A DNA stretch of 64,000 nt from Aegilops tauschii subsp. strangulata (taxonomy: Eukaryota; Streptophyta; Magnoliopsida; Poales; Poaceae), in contig NC_053039.3 of the NCBI RefSeq assembly GCF_002575655.3, positions 236,632,622-236,696,621 of the forward strand. Reading direction: 5' to 3'. Shown here piece after piece: positions 58,146 to 64,000 of this stretch. Made by a program: the position numbers and the translations under genes. Position 1 is the stretch's first letter; every line of letters begins with the position of its first letter. The notes under the pieces were generated by a model that saw only the letters and a list, made by a program, of their open reading frames with translations, did not search any database and was not told the DNA's origin.

Positions 58146-58630
58146 GTTTCACTCTAAATAGGAAAAAAGTTTGGTCAAAAAGTTGGTTATTGTCAAGGAA
58201 CAAGATCATGGTCTCATCATTTAGGGTTTGTCGACACCGAGGCATCCTAAAAGTTAAGCTTTTATCATTTAGGGTTTGTCGACGCTGAGGCACCCTAAAA
58301 GCCTAAGCTTTCATCATTTAGGTTTTTATCGACACCGAGGCACCCTAAAAGCCAAGGTTTTATAATTTAGGGTTTGTCGACGCTGAGGCACCCTAAATGC
58401 TAAGTTAAGTTTTCATCATTTAGGGTTTATCGATGCCGAGGCACCCTAGGTTGACTGATATATATGGGTATCTTCTAATAATATACCCTATCAAGAAAAG
58501 GGAAGGAGAATTCTAAGTTGGGCCTAATCACTTGGCTCTATTGCCACCTATGGTTTAATGTAGCAAGAATAAAGGGGCAGTTGATCCCACTTAATTAAGT
58601 ACTAAGATACCCCGGCCCATGCATTAGTCG
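58146..58630. repeat. Minisatellite of about 50-bp units, about 4.7 copies, with short flanks
   Basis: Units start at about 58215, 58263, 58312, 58362 and 58414, each with ATTTAGGGTTTGTCGAC and GAGGCACCCTAAA. The array ends near 58450. It lies just upstream of the second CACTA gene, in its promoter region. Confidence 0.88.
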
Positions 58631-58633
58631 CAA

Positions 58634-58725
58634 GTACCCCATATGTCCTATTTTTAGCAAAGTCATGCTAAAATTCACGGAAAATTTCAGCATGACCTTT
58701 GCTGAAAATAGGACATATGGAGTAC
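58634..58725. repeat. Long inverted repeat (hairpin)
   Basis: Two arms of about 44 bp, GTACCCCATATGTCC... and ...GGACATATGGAGTAC, separated by only a few bases, with about five mismatches or gaps. A second, perfect 10-bp stem (TTTGCCGGAA / TTCCGGCAAA) follows at 58731-58766. Confidence 0.9.
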
Positions 58726-58769
58726 CCGAATTTGCCGGAACGGAAGTTAATCGACATTCCGGCAAACTC

Positions 58770-60160
58770 AAGGGCCTCTCGGGGTACAACAGCAGCATCA
58801 CAAGTTGACAAAATTCCCAAGTAGTACAACAGCAACATCACAAGTAGTACCAATGAACATATAGTCCAGCACATTCTGAATTTCGATAAATGACAGCAAG
58901 TTAACTCATGCTGACAGCAACAAACTTATAACAACATAAATGAAATTGTAGTTGTATGATCAGAAACTTATAACAACATAAACTCATGCTGACAGCAACA
59001 AATTGCAATGATCAAGCTATCTGAAAACAGAGTACTTGTTGATTAACTATCAAGCTATCTGAAAACAGAGTACTTGTTTATTAACTGGCAGGGTAGATAA
59101 GAGACTGCAAATTAAATAGCCATATATCCATCTTCTGAGCTATGAGCCATGGACCATCCACCCCATGAACTAGGAGTGTCATGCAGCATAAAAACTGCCA
59201 GTGGCCAGAAGAACTGCACCATAGCAACTGGAGTTTTGCAACTATGTGATAGTGAACAACACAAGAGGTGCTGCTGCTCAGGGCTTCAATTTCAAATACT
59301 ACTGGAAGATAACTAACTAAAAATATGTGGAAGTGGAGCATTACTACTCTACAGAAAGATAACGCAATGTAACAAAAGTGTAACTCTATCTATCTACAAT
59401 GAGTGGAAATGGCCAAGCCTAAACAACTTACTACTTAACCAATTCTCAGGCAGGCCATACACAACACGGTGGCTCATAACGCACCAACCAGTCAGATAAC
59501 AAGAGCAGTTCAGCACGACTGATACAGTGCTCCAGCTACCAAACCAAACAAGTAAATCAATTACCACACCAACAGAACCATACAGTCAGTCCCGTGACCC
59601 TCACCATACATGTCACTATGATAGAGCATTTGAAGGGAAAATCACATGTTAGGCACGCATAGTGATATGGGGCACATTGAGATGCATACTAGTACAGCAT
59701 GCGCATAGAAATGGTGCTCTGTTTTACTATCTGATTCTGTCAAAATGCAAGCATGTGATGCAAACAAGTAGGTGGCTCTGCTCTCGCGCGCCGTCTGTAA
59801 AGAAAGAAGAGTGGATTACTAGATCACAAAATTTCCTTGAGAGCTCCAACCGGCGCAAGCACAGCAACAACAATGTGGGGGGGGGGGCAAGGCGCAGTCG
59901 TCGCTAAAATGATGGACAATTGAACCAACCTACAACAATTTCAGACTACAGTTGCCGATAATTACCAACTCCTGACAGTTTCAGACTACAGCAGTTTCAG
60001 TTAACTATTTTTTAGACTACAACAATTTCAGTGAACTTTACCAACTCCTGTAATGTTACATGTCTGTCTTGGATAGGATGCAGGTGTACATGGACCAGAA
60101 AGAAATCTAGTACTAAGGAATTTACAGAAGATGTGCAGTGCAATGCAAGAACCCCAAGTC
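58770..60160. other. CACTA internal non-coding region
   Basis: AT-rich, no gene supported. It contains a tandem duplication with a 38-bp period (59011-59086), repeated 'cttataacaacataaa' words (about 58925-58985) and a run of ten or more G at about 59877-59887. Confidence 0.6.
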
Positions 60161-60170
60161 TGTGACTTAC

Positions 60171-60315
60171 CGTGGCCGATGCACGAAATTCGGTTGTAGC
60201 TGAGGTTGAGCACGCGAAGCTTTGTCACTTCCCGGAGCCCCTCGACGTTGGCGATCTTGTTCCGCGACAGATCCAGCTAGTGCAGGCCCTTCGGCAGCGA
60301 TCCGGGGGAGATATG
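60171..60315 (-). pseudogene. Captured leucine-rich-repeat gene fragment
   Basis: Minus strand: HISPGSLPKGLH, stop, LDLSRNKIANVEGL, then LRVLNLSYNRISCIGHG. These are two consecutive SDS22-type leucine-rich repeats (LxxLxLSxNxI). The fragment ends at a perfect exon border, with GTAAGT starting at 60170. One codon is a stop (TAG at 60279-60277) where Trp is usual in related plant proteins. It resembles plant LRR proteins of the 'outer arm dynein light chain-like' group. An exon of a host gene inside a CACTA element is transduplication; it is too short to be a working gene. Confidence 0.65.
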
Positions 60316-60388
60316 AACCGCATGACGAACACAACAGCCCAAATTCAGCAACGGAAGCTGTACTATCTATCTACTAGTTACTGAATGT

Positions 60389-60840
60389 CTAAAAGATGCT
60401 ACTGTCTAGTACGGGAGCGCGCGAGCACGTGGGAACGGCGGCCGCACCTAACCCTAGGTCGCCGCCCCGTGGGGGCATGGGGATGAGCGGGGGAGAGAGG
60501 GAGGGAGGGAGAGAGACTAACCAGGCCGCGCGGGGAGGCTCGCGCCGCCGTCGAGGAGCGCGTCCGACGAGGCTAGCCGCTGTCGAGGGGCAGCTCCGAC
60601 GAGAGAGATTTGGGGGCGGCGGCGGTCTGGTGGGGGTCGGGGGCTGTGGGGGTTCGGCGTCGGGGGCGGTGGGGCGACGAGCAGCGAGGCGCCGGGGCGT
60701 TGGGGGCGGTGGTGGTCGGGTGCGGCGGGGGTAGCGAGCACGGCGGGGGACGGCGAGCACGGGGGCGGCGCGGGTGAGGTGAGGCAGTGGGGGGCGGGTG
60801 AGGTGAGGCAGAGAGAAAAATGTGAGATTGGGGATAGATT
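60389..60840 (-). other. GC-rich block next to the captured exon
   Basis: Very GC-rich (CCG/CGG runs). On the minus strand it has an ATG at 60478 (MPPRGGDLGLG) after a CT-rich stretch, which could be the 5' UTR and first codons of the captured host gene. I would not call a gene here. Confidence 0.35.
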
Positions 60841-61035
60841 TTAGTGGGGGGAGGGTTAGCAATGGCGCACCCCCTAGCGGTGCGCCATTAGTAAAAAAAA
60901 TCGATAGCAATGGCGCACCTCCTGGCGGTGCGCCATTAGTAACCTTTTTTCTGATAGCAATGGCGCACCTCCTAGCGGTGCGCCATTAGTAACCTTTATT
61001 TCTGATAGCAATGGCGCACCTCCTAGCGGTCCGTC
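60841..61035. repeat. Four tandem palindromic units of CACTA subterminal type
   Basis: Each unit reads AGCAATGGCGCACC, a short CCTAGCGG-like loop, GGTGCGCCATTAGTAA. The words are the same as in the terminal array at 53514-53770. Unit length is about 50-55 bp. Confidence 0.85.
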
Positions 61036-61505
61036 ATTAGTAATTATTATTATTATTTTTAGTTGCATCTTTAGTATTTGGTTCAGTTTACGAATTAATA
61101 TTAACTAAATATTAACTAAAATTTATATGCAGTGGCGATCCCGGCCGACCCGTTGGCGTACTCGATGCAGACGGAGGAGGCACGGCTCCTGGAGTGGACG
61201 GAGGGGGGCCGCGAAGGGTTCGGCCGGCTGGGCGCGCCGCGGCGGAGGACCGGCAGCGGCGTCTTGAACCCTAGGTCTCGCTCGGGGGGGGAGGGAGGGG
61301 GTGGGTGGTGCGCTCGGCCGATTCCGTTCGGGGGAACCGAGCGAGGAGACAGGGGAGGGTGCGGGGGGTCGTCGGCGGCGGTGGAGCGGGGGGTCGTCGG
61401 CGGCGGTGGAGCGGGGGAGGGTGCGGGGGGTCGTCGGCAGCGAGGGGGATCTGGCAAGGGGGGATAGCGCGCGATCGAGATGGAGGGGGATCTTGCGCGG
61501 GGGGC
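61036..61505. other. GC-rich internal block of the CACTA
   Basis: Starts AT-rich, then strongly G-rich with repeated GGGGTCGTCGGCGGCGG (about 61367-61440). Long low-complexity frames on both strands are not genes. Confidence 0.5.
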
Positions 61506-61615
61506 GAGGGGGAAAGGGATAGATGGGGGAAGGTTAGCAATGGCGCACCCCCCAGGGGTGCGCCCTAAGTATATCCATAGCAATGGCGCACCACCGAGGG
61601 GTTGCGCCATAAGTA
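61506..61615. repeat. Two more subterminal-type palindromic units
   Basis: AGCAATGGCGCACC...GGTGCGCC(C/A)TAAGTA twice (about 61536-61572 and 61578-61615), diverged from the four units at 60841. Confidence 0.8.
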
Positions 61616-61853
61616 ACTTTTTTTAGTTGCGTCTAATAATTTTTATTTGTTATTTCAAAATATTTATCAAATTTTTTATTTGTTATTTCAAAATATTTAT
61701 GAAGATGAAAAAATATCATCAAATTTGTTATTTAAAAATATCATCAACATTTTTTTTGGATTTTTAGTTGCATTCATTTGTGAATTGGTAAAACATTTAT
61801 GAATACAATCGAGAAATGAAGGCTACAATTTAAATATAATCGATCTTAGCTAG
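61616..61853. other. AT-rich end region after the transposase gene
   Basis: Contains repeated 'tttgttatttcaaaatatttat' words; probably 3' UTR/terminator side of the transposase gene. Confidence 0.4.
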
Positions 61854-64000
61854 CTATCTGTTCACAATCTTCTTGCCCTTATTTTTCATAAATGAAGTTC
61901 TTCTCTTGAACGGACGCCCTTTAGGTAGGGTGGTCCTGCTTCTTCTTGTGGTGTATGCTGGTACTTCATCGTCGTCGTCATGTTCCATCTTCGGGTCGCC
62001 ATACTTGTCGAAGTCTTGCTCATTGGCGACTCCTTCCATTCCGATGATCTTCCTTTTGCCTCTCCTCACGACAACACGATTGGGCTTTGACGGGTCGGTA
62101 ATGAAGAAGCATTGGTCCACTTGGGAAGCCAGTACCCATGGCTCATTTTTCGCAGTGACGTTTGCGCCCGCGGTCTTGGATTTGGCTTCGGGTATAACCA
62201 TGGTGGTGAAATACCGGTCTTCTTTTAGGACGCTCTTGGCCCATCTGACACGGAACATCGGGACCTTCTCTCCAGCGTAGCTCAGCTCCCAGATCTCCTC
62301 GATCCTTCCATAGTATCTATCCTTGTCATTACCGGTGTAGGATTCCATCGTTACCCCGGAGTTCTGATAACCATCGCTCTTCATGTCCTTTCCCTCGGTG
62401 TAGAATGTGTACCGTTGATATCGTATGCCTCATACATCATCAGGTTGTGCTCGGCGCCCTGTGACAAGGCAAATATGAGTTGTTCTTCCGCGGAAGAATC
62501 CTCATGTAAAGGGTACGACAAAAGCTTCTGCTTGAACCAACGCGTGAAACATGAGTTGTGCTCTTTGATTATATCTCCGTCCGTTCTCTGTTTGCCTCGG
62601 TCATTGTACGTCTTCTCAATAAAGGTTTTGTGCTCTACCACCCAAGGATCGACCACGTCTATGTGTTGTAGCGCGACTAGGTTTGCTCTTTCAAAGTCGG
62701 CGAGTCGACCCTCGAAGTCGACATGCATTTCGCGGCGACCCTCACGGTGACCCCATCCAGCGAGCCTGCCGAGGTGCCTGTTGACGGGCAGACCAACGGG
62801 TTTCTCGATGCCTAGATAATTCGTGCAGTAGGAGATGCACTCTTCGGTCAGAAAGCCCCTGGCTATGCTTCCCTCTGGACGTGACATGTTGCGAACGTAT
62901 CCTTTGATGACACCATTCATCCTTTCGAACGGCATCATGCTGTGCAGGAACATCAGCCCGAGTTGGATGATATCCTCCATGATATGGACCAGCAGATGCA
63001 CCATAACGTCGAAGAATGCGGGCGGGAAGTACATCTCAAGCTCACATAGTATCACCACGATCTCTTCCTGTAGCCTTCTGAGTTGCCTCACGCCAACCGA
63101 CTTCCGAGAGATGACGTCGAAAAAGTTGCATAGGCCAAATAGCGTTTCACGGACGTGCGCGTCCATGATCCCACGGATTGCAACTGGAAGTATCTGCATC
63201 ATCAGCACGTGACAGTCGTGAGACTTCATCCCGCTGAACTTCTGCTTTGCTGAGTCTAGGTATCTGCTTATCTTCCCCGCATAACCGTAAGGAAGTTTTA
63301 CTCCTACGAGGCAGGTGAAAAACTGATCGATCTCCTCCTGACTTAGAGTGAAGCATGCGGGAGGGAAGTCATTTCCGGCTTCTTGGCCTTTTTTGCTTTT
63401 GCGACGACTTTCCGTGTCCTGCTTCGCCTCATCATCATCATCATTAGCGTGAAGCTCCTCCTTGATGCCCGTTGATTTCAAGTCCGCCCTTGCTTTCGGC
63501 CCATCTTTGGTCCTCTCTGGCATGTTGAGCAGGGTACCAAGCAGACTCTCGCACACGTTCTTCGTGATATGCATGACATCAAGGCTGTGAGGCACACGGT
63601 GGATCTTCCAGTACGGCAAGTCCCAAAAAAAGACCTCGTTTTCCATACCTTCAGCAGCGGCTCTTGCGCCTTTCGCTTCTTTCCCGGCTCTGGCGCCTTT
63701 TGCTTCTTTCCTGGCAGTGGGCAATCTTTCCAATTTTTCAACAGCTCGTCTATTTCCTCGCCGCTCCTCGTACGCGGGCGTCTTCGGGTTTCGGTTTCAC
63801 CATCGAACAGATCCTTGCGTTTCCTCCATGAGTCATCGTCGCGAAAAGCCACCTTCGATGTCCCATGAACATGGTTTTCGAAGACCCGGGATCTCTATCT
63901 AGCCGGCGATACGTTGTGTCATCCATGCACCTGACGCATCCAGAAAATCCGTGGACCACCTGCCCCGCGACATATCCGTAACCGAGATAGTCGTGCACCG
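61854..64000 (-). pseudogene. CACTA TNP2-type transposase, C-terminal half, frameshifted
   Basis: Minus strand, entering from the right edge. 63998-63850 reads GQVVHGFSGCVRCMDD and SSKTMFMGHRRW. A frame change follows to WRKRKDLFDG, RPRTRSGEEIDELL (63852-63640), and another to FFWDLPYWKIHRVPHSLDVMHITKNV (about 63645 on). Next comes the DUF4218-like part with HDCHVLMMQILPVAIRG, LEMYFPPAFFDVMVHLLVH and GYVRNMSRPEGSIA (63220-62850). A last frame change near 62405 leads to the DUF4216-like tail (62384-61854: RYYGRIEEIWELSY, WVLASQVDQCFFITD) and a Lys/Arg-rich end. TNP2 proteins cut and join CACTA ends. With at least three frameshifts this copy is dead. Confidence 0.9.

Larger units (their letters stand above)
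53514..64000 (-). mobile_element. CACTA (En/Spm) DNA transposon, 3' portion
   Basis: The left terminus is CACTACTAGGAAAAGG, preceded by CCA as a possible 3-bp target duplicate. It is followed by subterminal repeats containing GCGCCATTAGTA/TGGCGCAC. All genes read right to left: TNP2-type transposase, then a second spliced gene, then a small hybrid-binding-domain ORF. The right terminus is outside the window. An internal block of subterminal-type repeats (60840-61615) suggests the element is composite. Confidence 0.88.

Noticed and set aside
60389..61610. Pro/Gly-rich frames on both strands as genes
   Set aside because: Simple-sequence translation of CCG/CGG runs and subterminal repeats.
1..64000. 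tRNA, rRNA genes and CRISPR arrays
   Set aside because: No tRNA cloverleaf with promoter boxes or rRNA sequence was noticed; the tRNA-like words at 20203 and 51688 are primer binding sites. The regular repeats at 58215 and 60841 are a minisatellite and transposon subterminal repeats, not spacer arrays.

Overview
The window is plant nuclear DNA, almost certainly from a Triticeae grass (wheat, barley, Aegilops or rye). The evidence is the LTR style of its retrotransposons (Angela/WIS/BARE-type Copia LTRs of about 1.74 kb, and Sabrina/WHAM-like Gypsy LTRs whose minus strand opens TGATACGTCTCC), a large CACTA transposon with 'ggcgcac/gcgccatta' subterminal repeats, and a single host gene whose protein is a grass BLADE-ON-PETIOLE (NPR5-like) co-activator. 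I see no bacterial or organellar content.

Layout. 1-29077 is a nest of LTR retrotransposons. The oldest visible layer is a Tat-type Gypsy element (Gypsy-B, 13126-29077, 5' part outside the window). It is interrupted by (i) a second Tat-type Gypsy (Gypsy-A, 5096-13125), itself interrupted by the 3' part of an Angela-like Copia (1-5095); (ii) a complete minus-strand Angela-like Copia (13372-21960, target duplication CCCTT); and (iii) a 3.4 kb solo LTR (23906-27274, target duplication AGAAC). Both Gypsy elements carry an extra antisense reading frame downstream of integrase. In Gypsy-A it appears spliced and contains a gypsy-specific domain plus coiled coil. In Gypsy-B it encodes a B3-like domain and has a TATA box of its own.

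29078-43239 is the gene island. It holds a decayed LINE (about 29739-32715), then the only convincing host gene, a two-exon BTB-ankyrin BOP/NPR5-like gene (33796-36152), then about 7 kb of AT-rich non-coding DNA with microsatellites and small repeats.

43240-53513 is a second nest: a Copia LTR remnant and a GC-rich sequence (perhaps LINE ORF1) that is split by a 1.5 kb solo LTR (target duplication CGCCC) and by a complete non-autonomous Gypsy element of 7.2 kb (46163-53378, target duplication CCCCC).

53514-64000 is the 3' part of a CACTA (En/Spm) transposon, read right to left. It contains a TNP2-type transposase pseudogene with its DUF4216-like tail, an internal block of subterminal-type repeats, a captured leucine-rich-repeat gene fragment, a spliced second gene with a Ulp1-like domain lacking its catalytic cysteine, a small intact ORF joining an RNase H1 hybrid-binding-type domain to a membrane segment, and the terminal CACTACTAGG. 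The transposon genes form no pathway with the host gene. The most unusual material is the accessory protein content of these transposons.
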